Below, in pieces: positions 30,670 through 40,154 of a DNA stretch of 64,000 nt. The position numbers and the translations under genes were made by a program. This DNA comes from Halobacillus faecis (GTDB taxonomy: Bacteria; Bacillota; Bacilli; Bacillales; Halobacillaceae): positions 1-64,000 of the forward strand of contig NZ_BJYD01000024.1 in NCBI RefSeq assembly GCF_007991335.1, given 5' to 3'. Numbering within the stretch: the first letter of the stretch is position 1; each line of letters begins with the position of its first letter. The notes beneath the pieces were generated by a model. That model was not told the origin of the DNA. It saw only the letters and a list, made by a program, of their open reading frames with translations, and did no database searches.

Positions 30670-32169
30670 TTATTGAAACAAGACCTCGACCGCTTTTTGC
30701 ATTTGTTTGTCGTTTTTCTCATCTCTGACTTCTTTGATAATGGCCTCTTCAAGCTTGCCTCCGGTTTCTTCATCAACGACTCCTGTAGCTTCAAGGCCCG
30801 CGTCTTGCTGAAACGCTTCGACAGCAGCTTCTGTTTCTTTGCTGAAGTAACCGTCCGTACGGCCAGGGTCATGTCCAAGACCTTCCAGCATAATTTGGAT
30901 GTTTTTCACTTTTTCATCATTGTCATTGTATTGAAGCGGTTCTTCCACTTCAACCGGATTGGTGTAAAAGTATTCCGGCTGTTTCACTTTCACCGTTGGT
31001 TCAATCCCTTTTTCATGGATCCAGTTGCCGTCCGGCGTCAACCACTTGAACAAGGTTAGTTTGATTGTACTGCCATCGCCCATCGGTAACGCCTGTTGAA
31101 CGGTTCCTTTACCGAAACTCTTCGTACCGACGAGATCGTAGCCGCCTGCTTCCTGCATCGTCGCAGCTAGGATTTCAGAAGCGGATGCGCTACCTTCGTC
31201 CATCAAGACCGTGATTGGGTACGGCTTTTTCTCCTCGTTTTCAGAGAAGTAACGGGTTTTCTCCCCTTTACGATCTTCCACCTGGACGATTGGCTTATCT
31301 TTCGGAATGAACTCTTTCAGAATCTCCTGAACGTCTGTAAATAAGCCTCCAGGATTTCCACGGACATCGATGACAAGCCCGTCCATTCCATCTTTTTCAA
31401 GCTTCTCTAGCGCTTCGTGAAATTCATCGGAAGTCTTCTCAGAAAAAGAAGTGATTTCGATGATGCCGGCTTTTTTGCCATTGATTTCTTTTGTATCGCT
31501 ATACACCGTTTCTAATGGAATATCATCACGGGTGATATCGATGTTAAGTGGTTCACTGACCCCGGGGCGGTCGATTTGCAGCGTCACTTCCGTCCCTTTT
31601 TCTCCACGGATTTTAAGAACGGCTTCATAAAGGTCAAGACCTTCTACACTGTCGCCATCCACTTTCAAAATTTGATCATTCGGCTTCAAGCCAGCTTCTT
31701 CTGCAGGTGAACCTTTGATAGGAGCGACAATCGTCACCTTGTCGTTGACCATACTCACTTCCGCGCCAATTCCCTGGAAAGAGGATTCAATGGTCTGATT
31801 GAACTGCTCCATCGTTTCAGGGTCCATATAGACACTATAGGGATCCTCGAGTGTATCAAGCATTCCCTGAATGGCCCCTTCGACAAGGGTGTTTTTATCT
31901 ACTTCTTCTACATAATTTTCTTGGATTGTACTGAATGCCTGTTCCACCTTTTTTAAATCGGTGTTCCCTGACATACTTTGTATGAATGCCTTCTGTTCCT
32001 CTTCTGACAGACTCCCAAAGTTCTCCGCATCTTTATCTGCATACTGTTCGGATTGTGCCTGGTCGTTCGTGCCGTCAGCGAAGTATTCTATTCCTATGTA
32101 AGAGCCTGCCGCTCCAAATAGGACCGCTAGCGCCATCAACAGCGCAACGTAGCGCGGTTTTATATTCAT
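30670..32169 (-). CDS. ctpB: Carboxy-terminal processing serine protease
   Basis: CtpB is a secreted, membrane-anchored S41 protease; in B. subtilis it cleaves SpoIVFA and SpoIVB-pathway partners to time sigma-K activation. Segments in order: an N-terminal membrane anchor (about 7-27), a PDZ domain (about 105-190), the S41 core with catalytic Ser in GSASASEI and Lys in TKSFGKGTVQ, and a C-terminal peptidoglycan-binding helix bundle (LQYNDNDEKVKNIQIML, about 415-490). The ATG at 32169 has AAGGG 8 nt upstream; a GTG three codons earlier is less likely. It is followed by minJ. Confidence 0.92.
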   Translation of the reverse strand: MNIKPRYVALLMALAVLFGAAGSYIGIEYFADGTNDQAQSEQYADKDAENFGSLSEEEQKAFIQSMSGNTDLKKVEQAFSTIQENYVEEVDKNTLVEGAIQGMLDTLEDPYSVYMDPETMEQFNQTIESSFQGIGAEVSMVNDKVTIVAPIKGSPAEEAGLKPNDQILKVDGDSVEGLDLYEAVLKIRGEKGTEVTLQIDRPGVSEPLNIDITRDDIPLETVYSDTKEINGKKAGIIEITSFSEKTSDEFHEALEKLEKDGMDGLVIDVRGNPGGLFTDVQEILKEFIPKDKPIVQVEDRKGEKTRYFSENEEKKPYPITVLMDEGSASASEILAATMQEAGGYDLVGTKSFGKGTVQQALPMGDGSTIKLTLFKWLTPDGNWIHEKGIEPTVKVKQPEYFYTNPVEVEEPLQYNDNDEKVKNIQIMLEGLGHDPGRTDGYFSKETEAAVEAFQQDAGLEATGVVDEETGGKLEEAIIKEVRDEKNDKQMQKAVEVLFQ

Positions 32170-32393
32170 CGCATTCACCCTTCTATTTTGGATTTCATGT
32201 TGCCTCTATACTAGCAAAAAAGCGCCTTCAACGTAAATCATGATTATTCCCTGAGTTAACCTATGCCAAAACGGACGATCGCATGTCCATTTCATTATAG
32301 GACATCCCCACTTATCTATCTACCTGTATTTGGATCGGATGTGAGAATCGTAGAAATTCATGTGTGATGACAGGTATGCCAATAGCTTTGTAT

Positions 32394-32490
32394 GGTGCCT
32401 GGCACCGCTTCACCCGCTTTTGGTGTCAGGCACCACACTCAGCCTTTCTAGTGCCTGGCACCAAATGGTGGTGAGCAGGTGCCAGACTTC
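32394..32490. repeat. Cluster of GTGCCTGGCACC palindromes
   Basis: Four related units lie within 100 bp: GGTGCCTGGCACC (32394-32406), TGGTGTCAGGCACCA (32421-32435), GTGCCTGGCAC (32451-32461) and a half unit AGGTGCCAGAC (about 32478). They occupy the ctpB-ftsE gap. Nothing resembling an ftsX coding remnant is visible in the rest of this 373-bp gap (32170-32542), which is AT-rich. Confidence 0.8.
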
Positions 32491-32501
32491 ACGAAAGATA
32501 A

Positions 32502-32535
32502 AAGAAAAAGACTATCTCCTAAATGAGACAGTCTT
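32502..32535 (-). terminator. Intrinsic terminator after ftsE
   Basis: AAGACTGTCTC and GAGATAGTCTT pair (one G-U) and are followed on the minus strand by TTTCTTTT. The stem ends a few bases after the ftsE stop, so ftsE is not co-transcribed with a downstream gene. Confidence 0.85.
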
Positions 32536-32542
32536 CATACAT

Positions 32543-33229
32543 CTACATTTCGTATCCATATTCTCCATTGCTTTGGTCACGGACGACCATACCGTCTTCA
32601 ATTGCAATCACTCGCTTACGAATCGTGTTGACGATTTCCTGGCTGTGAGTCGCCATGAGTACAGTTGTTCCTGCCGTATTGATTTCTTCAAGAATATGCA
32701 TGATCTCCCAGGACGTCTCTGGATCCAGGTTACCTGTCGGCTCATCTGCGATCAATACTTTCGGATGGTTCACAATCGCGCGGGCAATCGATACACGCTG
32801 CTGCTCTCCTCCAGAAAGTTCATCCGGAAGGAAACGTGCCTTGTTTTTCAAACGAACTTGATCAAGGACGTCCATGACACGACGGCGGATGTTTTGTGGA
32901 TTTTCTTCAATTACTTCAAGAGCAAAGGCCACATTTTCATAAACGGTCAGTGTCGGCAATAGACGGAAATCCTGGTAAACGACACCAATTTGACGGCGCA
33001 GCATCGGAATGCGGCGCTGCTTCATTGTGGATGTATCCATGTCGTTCACGAGTACCGTTCCAGTGGTCGGTTTTTCTTCTCTGTAAATCAGCTTTGTGAA
33101 GGTTGATTTACCAGCGCCACTTGGTCCTACAACATAGACAAATTCCCCTTGGTCAATATGGATGTCCAAGCCGTTCAAAGCTGTGACTCCATTCGGATAT
33201 GTCTTATATACTCCTTGCATTTTAATCAT
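32543..33229 (-). CDS. ftsE: Cell division ATP-binding protein FtsE
   Basis: FtsE is the ATPase of the FtsEX complex, which in Bacillus activates the CwlO endopeptidase during cell elongation. The 228-residue ABC protein has Walker A GPSGAGKSTFTK, the family Q-loop stretch GVVYQDFRLLPTLTVYENVAFALEV, signature LSGGEQQRVSIARAI, and Walker B VLIADEPTGNLD. AGGTG lies 7 nt before the ATG. The usual partner gene ftsX does not follow. Instead there is a terminator, a repeat cluster and ctpB. Confidence 0.95.
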   Translation of the reverse strand: MIKMQGVYKTYPNGVTALNGLDIHIDQGEFVYVVGPSGAGKSTFTKLIYREEKPTTGTVLVNDMDTSTMKQRRIPMLRRQIGVVYQDFRLLPTLTVYENVAFALEVIEENPQNIRRRVMDVLDQVRLKNKARFLPDELSGGEQQRVSIARAIVNHPKVLIADEPTGNLDPETSWEIMHILEEINTAGTTVLMATHSQEIVNTIRKRVIAIEDGMVVRDQSNGEYGYEM

Positions 33230-33385
33230 GTAAAATCACCTGTATCTCTCATAATGTTAAGTCAGTTGTCTTCTTTCTTGTCTACAAACACATTCATTAT
33301 AACATTAATTTTCGATCTATTTAGACATGAAATTATTACAATTGTTTTTCATAGGAGTGGATGCGCTCGAATGAAGGTTGCAAAA

Positions 33386-33413
33386 GGCTCACCTGTGATT
33401 TCACAGATGAGCC
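33386..33413. other. Inverted repeat between cccB and ftsE
   Basis: GGCTCACCTGTG and CACAGATGAGCC form a 12-bp stem (one mismatch) with an ATTT loop. On the minus strand it is followed by TTTTGC. It sits directly after the cccB terminator and may be a second, weaker terminator or part of the ftsE upstream region. Confidence 0.5.
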
Positions 33414-33418
33414 TATTA

Positions 33419-33448
33419 TAAAAAAAAGCCCGGTGGCGTCACCAGACT
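33419..33448 (-). terminator. Intrinsic terminator after cccB
   Basis: GTCTGGTG and CACCGGGC pair with G-U wobbles around an ACGC loop and are followed by eight T on the minus strand. Confidence 0.8.
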
Positions 33449-33460
33449 TTTCCTGAAAGC

Positions 33461-33871
33461 TTATTCCATTGTCGCAAGCCAGCTTGCTACAAGTTGAGCA
33501 TCTTCGTCAGATACGTTTTTTTGAGCCGGCATGCCGCCTTTACCATTTTTAATGATATCAACGATTTCATCAGCTGAGTACTTAGACCCTATTTCTGTCA
33601 AAGCCGGTCCCATTCCTCCGCCAAGTTCACCGCCGTGGCACTGAGCACAGTTGTTCTGGTACACTTCTTCTGCTGCAGCTGTGTCTACGGTCCCACCGTC
33701 ACCGCTGTCTGAAGTGCCTTCATCTGTACCTTCGCCGGAATCTTCACCCGTTTGTTCTTCTGTCGTTTCATCGTTTGCGTTGTCATCGGTCGCTCCTTCG
33801 TCTCCGCCGCCCCCGCAGGCACTCAAGACGAGGATCAGCCCTAAAAATAGAGCAGATAATAGTTTTTTCAT
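33461..33871 (-). CDS. cccB: Lipoprotein cytochrome c551
   Basis: CccB is a small membrane-anchored cytochrome c on the outer face that carries electrons to cytochrome oxidase. The signal peptide ends in the lipobox LSAC (Cys at about residue 19), so Lgt should lipidate it. A long acidic Glu/Asp/Gly/Ser/Thr linker (about 20-68) follows, stronger than in non-halophiles. The heme motif is CAQCH (about 75-79), and the axial Met lies in GKGGMPAQ. Its location near prfB and ftsE matches B. subtilis. Confidence 0.93.
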   Translation of the reverse strand: MKKLLSALFLGLILVLSACGGGGDEGATDDNANDETTEEQTGEDSGEGTDEGTSDSGDGGTVDTAAAEEVYQNNCAQCHGGELGGGMGPALTEIGSKYSADEIVDIIKNGKGGMPAQKNVSDEDAQLVASWLATME

Positions 33872-33922
33872 TCTGGTATCCCCTCTCGTATTTTCATGAG
33901 ATATAGAGATATTATAACCGAG

Positions 33923-34798
33923 TCATGAAGTTTTGAAACCCTCACCAAGCACTTCGGTGGCATTCATGGCAACGACGAACGCCCCCGGATCAACCGTCTT
34001 TACGGTTTGTGTCAATTTGATGAATTCATTCTGTTGGACAACACACATGACGACCCGCCGCTCCTGGTCTGTATATCCACCAGCCCCACTCAATACCGTA
34101 ACTCCACGGTCGATTTGTTCAAAAATGGCGGCACGCACTTCATTGACTTCATCGGTAATGATCATCACGTTCTTCGATGTGTTCAGTCCAACTTGTACAA
34201 AGTCGATTGTCCGACTGGTCGCAAATAACCCTATAAGCGCATAAAGACCTTCTTCGAGTGAGAATACAATCGCCGATGTGAGCACAATCATTCCGTCCAA
34301 TAAAGCGACACTGATACCAAGTGGTAGATGGGTGAATTTGTGCAGGACTTGTGCGGCCAAGTCGATCCCGCCTGTCGAAGCCCGTCCTCTAAAAACGATG
34401 CCAAGACCGAGTCCGACGCCCATTCCACCAAAAATCGCTCCTAGCAATGGATTCGGTGTTGCTGGTGCCATTTCACTCGTCATTAAAACGAACAACGGCA
34501 GGGTAACGGTCCCGACAAATGATTTCAGTCCGAAGTTTTTCCCTAAGATGAGAACCCCCATAATGAACAAAGGAATGTTCAATACCCACTGGACAACGCC
34601 CGGCTCCCAGCCGAACACGCCTTTTGTGATCGTACTAACACCCGCGACCCCTCCGGAAGCGATGTTATTCGGTAGTAAAAATAAATTGAATGCTAATGCC
34701 ACAAAAAAGGATCCAAGAATAACCAACCCATAATCCAATGCTTGTCTAAGTGCCGGTGGCATCGGCTCCCGGCGATATTTTTTTGCCATCATCATCAT
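33923..34798 (-). CDS. yvjA: YitT family membrane protein, YvjA type
   Basis: A 291-residue protein of the YitT/DUF2179 family. Five to six transmembrane helices (about 22-205) include FNLFLLPNNIASGGVAG and GRASTGGIDLAAQVL. A C-terminal cytoplasmic DUF2179 domain (about 215-285) has VTVLSGAGGYTDQERRVVMCVV. The substrate is unknown. Its position next to prfB and cccB supports the name yvjA. Four consecutive ATG codons begin the frame; the exact start is uncertain by up to three codons. Confidence 0.88.
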   Translation of the reverse strand: MMMMAKKYRREPMPPALRQALDYGLVILGSFFVALAFNLFLLPNNIASGGVAGVSTITKGVFGWEPGVVQWVLNIPLFIMGVLILGKNFGLKSFVGTVTLPLFVLMTSEMAPATPNPLLGAIFGGMGVGLGLGIVFRGRASTGGIDLAAQVLHKFTHLPLGISVALLDGMIVLTSAIVFSLEEGLYALIGLFATSRTIDFVQVGLNTSKNVMIITDEVNEVRAAIFEQIDRGVTVLSGAGGYTDQERRVVMCVVQQNEFIKLTQTVKTVDPGAFVVAMNATEVLGEGFKTS

Positions 34799-34953
34799 GC
34801 TGTTCGACTCTCCCTATGTATCGTTCTCCATAAACCGTAAGGAGTATAACACTAGCAAATTCTCCTGTAAATGAGAGCAGAATAACGTGTTAACACGGTA
34901 AAGGAGCAAGATGTCGTATTCCAGTTAGTTTTTGTTTCCTTGGTCCTTCTATA

Positions 34954-34985
34954 CAAAAAGCGGCGAGTCCAGAGACCCGCCGCTT
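34954..34985 (-). terminator. Intrinsic terminator after gtaB
   Basis: AAGCGGCGGGTC and GACTCGCCGCTT pair around a short loop and are followed by TTTTTG on the minus strand. Confidence 0.9.
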
Positions 34986-34989
34986 ACTT

Positions 34990-35871
34990 TTATGAGTTCA
35001 TCGATTCTTGTTTTTCCATAATCTCTGCTAATAGGGCAAGGACATCATCCCGCATGTTTTCCCGTTCCATCGCGATGGCGAGGGTCGTTTTTATAAAGCC
35101 GAGCTGGTCACCGACATCAAATCGCTCACCTTCAAACTCGTACCCGTACACAGGCTGATCAAGATTCAAGCGCTCGATTGCGTCTGTCAGCTGGATTTCT
35201 CCCCCTCTCCCTTCTTCCTGAGTGGCAAGTAGATCCATGATTTCCGGTGCGAACACATAGCGACCGATAATGGCCAAGTTCGATGGTGCTTCACCGACGG
35301 CCGGTTTTTCAACAAAATGCTTCACTTGATAGCGTCTGCCCTCTTGTTTTTCAGGGGCAATGATTCCGTAGCGATCGGTTTCATCTTCCGGGACTTGTTT
35401 GACACCGATGACTGAGGATTGTGTTTCTTCATATTGGTCGATCAACTGCTTCAGGCAGGGTTCATCCGAACGAACGATGTCATCTCCAAGCAGCACGGCA
35501 AAAGGTTCGTCTCCGATAAACTTACGGGCACACCAGACGGCGTGTCCAAGTCCTTTCGGTTCTTTTTGGCGAATATAATGAATGTCAACTTCAGCGGATT
35601 GCTGAACTTCTTCAAGGAGATCAAGCTTTCCTTTTTTATAAAGATTATCCTCAAGTTCAAACGCATGATCAAAATGATCCTCAATCGCACGTTTCCCTTT
35701 TCCTGTTACGATGATAATATCCTCGATTCCGGATTGAATCGCTTCTTCTACGATATATTGGATCGTCGGCTTATCGACAACCGGAAGCATTTCTTTCGGC
35801 ATCGCTTTCGTTGCGGGTAAAAAACGTGTGCCGAGTCCAGCTGCAGGAATGATCGCTTTTTTCACCTTCAT
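34990..35871 (-). CDS. gtaB: UTP-glucose-1-phosphate uridylyltransferase
   Basis: GtaB makes UDP-glucose from glucose-1-phosphate and UTP for glycolipid anchors, teichoic acid glucosylation and exopolysaccharide. The 293-residue nucleotidyltransferase begins with the signature [23 protein letters not shown], followed by [18 protein letters not shown] and the [19 protein letters not shown] block. It is a single gene between prfB and yvjA. It is not part of this local order in B. subtilis as I recall it. Confidence 0.94.
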   Translation of the reverse strand: MKVKKAIIPAAGLGTRFLPATKAMPKEMLPVVDKPTIQYIVEEAIQSGIEDIIIVTGKGKRAIEDHFDHAFELEDNLYKKGKLDLLEEVQQSAEVDIHYIRQKEPKGLGHAVWCARKFIGDEPFAVLLGDDIVRSDEPCLKQLIDQYEETQSSVIGVKQVPEDETDRYGIIAPEKQEGRRYQVKHFVEKPAVGEAPSNLAIIGRYVFAPEIMDLLATQEEGRGGEIQLTDAIERLNLDQPVYGYEFEGERFDVGDQLGFIKTTLAIAMERENMRDDVLALLAEIMEKQESMNS

Positions 35872-35934
35872 TCTTTATTCGCCCCTTTGTATGTAAGATA
35901 CCTTCATAGTAGCAAAAATAGTGAATACTGAACA

Positions 35935-35967
35935 GAAAAAAAGACCCCCACCATCGTGAGAGTCTTC
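35935..35967 (-). terminator. Intrinsic terminator after prfB
   Basis: AAGACTCTCAC and GTGGGGGTCTT pair through G-C and G-U pairs and are followed by seven T on the minus strand. Confidence 0.85.
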
Positions 35968-35972
35968 TATAA

Positions 35973-37077
35973 TTAACCATCCATTTTCGAGCGGAGGTAG
36001 GAGTTGATGAATTTATCAAGGTCCCCATCCATCACGCCTTGGGTATTTCCAACCTCTTCATTCGTACGATGGTCTTTGACCATGGAGTAAGGGTGGAACA
36101 CGTAAGAACGGATCTGACTTCCCCATCCGATTTCTTTTTGCTCGCCGCGGATATCGTCAAGCTGTTGCTGTTGGCGTTCGATCTCCAGCTGATAAAGCTT
36201 CGCCTTCAACATCTTCATCGCTTGTTCACGGTTTTTGATCTGAGAACGTTCAGACTGACATGTCACGACTGTATTTGTCGGCAAGTGCGTAATACGTACG
36301 GCAGAGTCTGTCGTGTTGACGTGCTGTCCACCGGCACCACTGGAACGATACGTATCGATCTTCAAGTCCTCTGTCCGAACATCAATCTCAATTTCATCGT
36401 TGAACTCTGGCATCACTTCACATGACACGAAGGACGTGTGACGACGGCCGGAAGAATCGAAAGGAGAAATTCTGACGAGACGGTGCACGCCTTTTTCCGC
36501 TTTCAAATAGCCATAGGCATTATGCCCTTTAATAAGCAGGGTGACACTCTTCACACCTGCTTCATCCCCAGGAAGATAGTCCATCGTCGAAACAGAAAAA
36601 CCTTTCTTCTCTGCCCAGCGTGTGTACATACGAAGCAGCATGCTCGCCCAGTCCTGAGACTCGGTACCACCAGCACCCGGGTGAAGCTCAAGAATCGCGT
36701 TGTTCTTATCGTAAGGCTCACTCAACAGGATGTTCAGCTCAAATTGGTCAAGGTCTTTCTTCAACTGTTGAACTTCCTGTTCGAGATCTTCACGCAATTC
36801 TTCATCGTCTTCTTCTTTGACAAGCTCATAAGAAACTTCCAGATTCTCATGCGTTTCTTCATGATCTTCAAGCGTGTGGACCAACCCTTTCAGTCCATTC
36901 ACTTCGTCAATGACTTTCTGCGCCGTGTTCTGGTCATCCCAGAAGCCAGGCTCTGTCATTTGTTCTTCTAGTTCTGCAATACGGGTTTTTCTTTGATCGA
37001 CGTCAAAGAGACCCCCTGAAGTCCGCTAATCGCTTAGCTGTATTATCCAATGCATGGCGGATTTCTGCCATATCCAT
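35973..37077 (-). CDS. prfB: Peptide chain release factor 2 (programmed +1 frameshift)
   Basis: RF2 reads UAA and UGA and triggers peptide release. The gene is split across two frames: codons 1-24 (37077-37006) end at an in-frame TGA, and reading continues in the +1 frame (37004-35973), giving 367 residues. The joined N-terminus starts [19 protein letters not shown] and runs on through RGSLDVDQRK. The stop-recognition SPF motif lies in ISPFDSSG and the catalytic GGQ in [16 protein letters not shown]. The ATG at 37077 has AGGAG 8 nt upstream. A start at 36959, inside the second frame, would lose domain 1 and is rejected. Confidence 0.97.
37002..37017 (-). promoter_or_regulatory. prfB programmed frameshift signal
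   Basis: The minus strand reads AGG GGG TCT CTT TGA C. The AGGGGG acts as an internal Shine-Dalgarno, CTT is the slippery codon and TGA the RF2-dependent stop followed by C. When RF2 is scarce the ribosome shifts +1 to read GAC, which autoregulates RF2. Confidence 0.97.
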
Positions 37078-37145
37078 ATCCATCACTCCTATATGATTCT
37101 TAACACAAGGGAAGACACCCTCTAGAAAGAGAGTGCCTCAACCTC

Positions 37146-39659
37146 TTATTTACCGTGACAATTTTTATATTTCTTCCCGCTCCCGCAAGGACATGGATCG
37201 TTACGACGGACCTCGTCCTTTTTCACGATCGGGGTTCTTTTCTTCTTCTCTTTATTTTCGCTGCCGCCAGAAACAGCCTGAGCACCTTGAGCCACTTCCT
37301 GACGCTGCAGGTTGTTGCGGATTTGTGCCTTCATGACATAGCGGGAGACCTCTTCATCAATATTGGCAACCATCTGTTCAAACATACGGAAACCTTCGAA
37401 GTTATATTCACGAAGCGGATCGTTTTGACCGTAGGCACGCAGGTGGATTCCCTGACGCAACTGGTCCATCTGATCGATGTGATCCATCCACTTCTGGTCG
37501 ACCGTACGAAGCAAGATGACTTTTTCAAACTCACGCATCTGTTCAGGCGTCAGTTCTTCTTCTTTCTCGTCATAACGCTGTTTCACTTTTTCAAGGATCA
37601 GCTCCTCCATCTCCTGAGGGTCTTTTCCTTTCAAGTCATCAACCGTTATATCGCCTTCATGCAGCAAGTTTGCACGCAGGTATTCGATGAGGCTTTCGAG
37701 CTCCCAGTTTTCTTCTTCCTCATCACTCGTATGAGCTCCTACCGTTTTAGAAACCGTGCGCTCGATCATCTGTTCAATGATTTCACGTAAGTTTTCGGAA
37801 GTGAGGACATCATAACGCTGCTTGTAAATGACCTCACGCTGCTGACGCAGGACATCATCGTAAGAAAGAATCGTCTTACGCGCATCGAAGTTGTTTCCTT
37901 CTACACGTTTTTGTGCAGATTCAACGGCACGGGAAATCATTTTACTTTCGATCGGCTGAGAATCGTCCATTCCGAGTCTGTCCATCATGCTACGAATGTT
38001 GTCAGATGCGAAACGGCGCATCAATTCGTCATCTGTCGCCAAGTAGAACTGGGACATTCCCGGGTCTCCCTGACGGCCGGCACGACCACGCAGCTGGTTA
38101 TCAATTCGGCGGGATTCGTGACGCTCTGTACCAATGACCGCCAGACCTCCAGCTTCTCTGACACCTTCTCCGAGTTTGATGTCGGTACCACGACCGGCCA
38201 TGTTCGTCGCGATCGTAACCGCACCTTTCTGACCGGCGTTCTCGATGATTTCCGCTTCACGGAAGTGATTTTTCGCGTTCAAGACGTTATGCGGCACACC
38301 CGCTTTCGTCAAGTAACGGGAAATGATTTCGGACGTTTCGACCGCTACCGTACCGACAAGCACCGGCTGACCATTTTCATGGCGTTCCTTAATATCTTCA
38401 ACAACCGCTTTGAACTTCCCGTCCATCGTCTTGTAAACAAGGTCTGCCTTGTCATCACGGACGATATCACGGTTCGTCGGAATAACGATGACGCGCATGT
38501 TATAAATGTTCAGAAATTCCTCTTCCTCGGTCTTCGCTGTACCGGTCATACCGGAAAGCTTTTCATACATACGGAAAAGGTTCTGGAATGTGATGGAAGC
38601 AAGTGTCTGGCTCTCATTCTGAATCTCGAGGCCTTCTTTTGCTTCAATCGCCTGGTGCAAGCCGTCACTATAACGGCGGCCTTTCATAAGACGACCAGTG
38701 AACTGGTCGACGATAACTACTTCGCCTTCCTCAACGACATAGTCGGTATCCTTCTGCATCGACGTATGCGCCTTAAGCGCCTGGTTGATGTGGTGGATTA
38801 AAGATACGTTAGAAAGATCAAACAAGTTCTCGATTTTGAAAAAGCGCTCGGCTTTGTTGATTCCTTCTTCTGTCAGCTGAACGTTCTTCGTTTTTTCATC
38901 GTACGTGTAATCTTCTTCATTTGCGAGCAAACGAACGAAAGAGTTCGCTCCCTGATAAAGATCAGCGGATTTTGATGCCGAACCACTGATAATCAACGGT
39001 GTACGTGCTTCGTCAATCAGGATCGAGTCGACCTCATCAATGATCGCGAAGTGAAGCGGACGTTGAACCATCTGCTCCTTGTATAGCACCATGTTGTCAC
39101 GCAAGTAGTCGAATCCGAACTCATTGTTCGTACCATACGTAATATCCGCTAGGTAGGCTTCACGCTTCTCATCCTTCGACATACCGTTTGAGTTTAATCC
39201 CACGGTCAGTCCAAGGAATTGGAAAAGCTCGCCCATTTCTGTCGCGTCACGGCTCGCCAAATAATCGTTGACCGTGATGATGTGTACGCCTTTTCCAGTA
39301 ATCGCGTTCAAGTATGCAGGCATCGTTGACGCCAGTGTTTTACCTTCACCGGTTTTCATCTCGGCGATGTTTCCCTCATGAAGGGCTATAGCTCCCAGCA
39401 GTTGGACACGGAACGGGCGCATTTCAAGCACACGTTTAGAAGCTTCACGTACGACCGCGAAAGCTTCGACCAACATATCATCTAAATCTTCGCCATTTTG
39501 ATAGCGTTCTTTAAATTCTTCTGTCTTATTTTTTAACTCATCATCAGACATTTTTTCGATTTGCGATTCCATCGCGTCGATGTCATCTGCGATTTTTTCC
39601 AATTGCTTCAATTGACGTGTATTTCCATCGCCAAAGATCTTCTTTAAAGTACCAAGCAT
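37146..39659 (-). CDS. secA: Preprotein translocase ATPase SecA
   Basis: SecA drives protein export through SecYEG. The 837-residue protein has Walker [12 protein letters not shown] (about 100), Walker [16 protein letters not shown] (about 210), [15 protein letters not shown], motif [15 protein letters not shown], and a C-terminal zinc-binding SecB/lipid motif [15 protein letters not shown] preceded by a short Lys/Glu-rich linker. AGAGGAG precedes the ATG. It is followed by prfB after 68 bp; a weak hairpin without a T run lies between (37113-37139). Two convincing transcription units or one are both possible. Confidence 0.98.
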   Translation of the reverse strand: MLGTLKKIFGDGNTRQLKQLEKIADDIDAMESQIEKMSDDELKNKTEEFKERYQNGEDLDDMLVEAFAVVREASKRVLEMRPFRVQLLGAIALHEGNIAEMKTGEGKTLASTMPAYLNAITGKGVHIITVNDYLASRDATEMGELFQFLGLTVGLNSNGMSKDEKREAYLADITYGTNNEFGFDYLRDNMVLYKEQMVQRPLHFAIIDEVDSILIDEARTPLIISGSASKSADLYQGANSFVRLLANEEDYTYDEKTKNVQLTEEGINKAERFFKIENLFDLSNVSLIHHINQALKAHTSMQKDTDYVVEEGEVVIVDQFTGRLMKGRRYSDGLHQAIEAKEGLEIQNESQTLASITFQNLFRMYEKLSGMTGTAKTEEEEFLNIYNMRVIVIPTNRDIVRDDKADLVYKTMDGKFKAVVEDIKERHENGQPVLVGTVAVETSEIISRYLTKAGVPHNVLNAKNHFREAEIIENAGQKGAVTIATNMAGRGTDIKLGEGVREAGGLAVIGTERHESRRIDNQLRGRAGRQGDPGMSQFYLATDDELMRRFASDNIRSMMDRLGMDDSQPIESKMISRAVESAQKRVEGNNFDARKTILSYDDVLRQQREVIYKQRYDVLTSENLREIIEQMIERTVSKTVGAHTSDEEEENWELESLIEYLRANLLHEGDITVDDLKGKDPQEMEELILEKVKQRYDEKEEELTPEQMREFEKVILLRTVDQKWMDHIDQMDQLRQGIHLRAYGQNDPLREYNFEGFRMFEQMVANIDEEVSRYVMKAQIRNNLQRQEVAQGAQAVSGGSENKEKKKRTPIVKKDEVRRNDPCPCGSGKKYKNCHGK

Positions 39660-39780
39660 TGCAACCGCTCCTCTGTTGATTTCCGAACTTCGGTTGAATA
39701 GTTTAATCCTCTATTATCATAACACTAAGAGAAGCGGCCTGACAATCTATGACATAGGACCAGGGACACCGGTGAAGGAA

Positions 39781-39963
39781 TTATGTAGAGGGAGTAAAAG
39801 AGAGGGGACGTTCGCGGATCATCTGGTGCTCAACACCAAGCTGTCTGCGGTCCAAGTCGGTAATGCGACGATTTGTCGCTCCGATGATTTCCACGAGCTG
39901 AGCGATCGTTTCTTCCTGCTGATTCAAGCGCTTATAGATGTACTCACATTCCTTGCTATTCAT
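39781..39963 (-). CDS. Small hypothetical coiled-coil protein
   Basis: A 60-residue protein, not recognised. It has an excellent ribosome binding site, AGGAGG followed by 7 nt and ATG, which is the main evidence that it is real. Heptad-like spacing of hydrophobic residues (YIYKRLNQQEETIAQLVEII) predicts a coiled coil over about residues 8-45. It lies between hpf and secA on the same strand, 121 bp before secA, with no terminator seen between, so co-transcription with secA is possible. Confidence 0.6.
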   Translation of the reverse strand: MNSKECEYIYKRLNQQEETIAQLVEIIGATNRRITDLDRRQLGVEHQMIRERPLSFTPST

Positions 39964-40108
39964 GCTATCACCTCCTGTTGAATCCTTTATACTACGAATT
40001 CACAAAATGGGCGAGCGCTCAAAATTCCATTTTAGGTCCCTAAATATGATGAAAAACTGATTTTCCCCTAGTAAATTTCTCTTTTCCCTTACCAATTTAT
40101 AAGAAATC

Positions 40109-40140
40109 AAAAAAACGCCCCTGCCGTAGCAGAGGCGCTT
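40109..40140 (-). terminator. Intrinsic terminator after hpf
   Basis: AGCGCCTCTGC and GCAGGGGCGT pair around a TACG loop and are followed by seven T on the minus strand. Confidence 0.9.
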
Positions 40141-40154
40141 ACTCTATCAACCTA

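Noticed and set aside
32394-32490. The GTGCC repeat cluster as a CRISPR array
   Set aside because: Units are 11-15 nt, self-complementary and spaced by only 15-20 nt, with no cas genes.
35973-36959. prfB starting at 36959
   Set aside because: The upstream codons and the programmed frameshift restore the standard 367-residue RF2.
37113-37139. Hairpin between secA and prfB as a terminator
   Set aside because: A weak stem without a T run; not strong enough to call.
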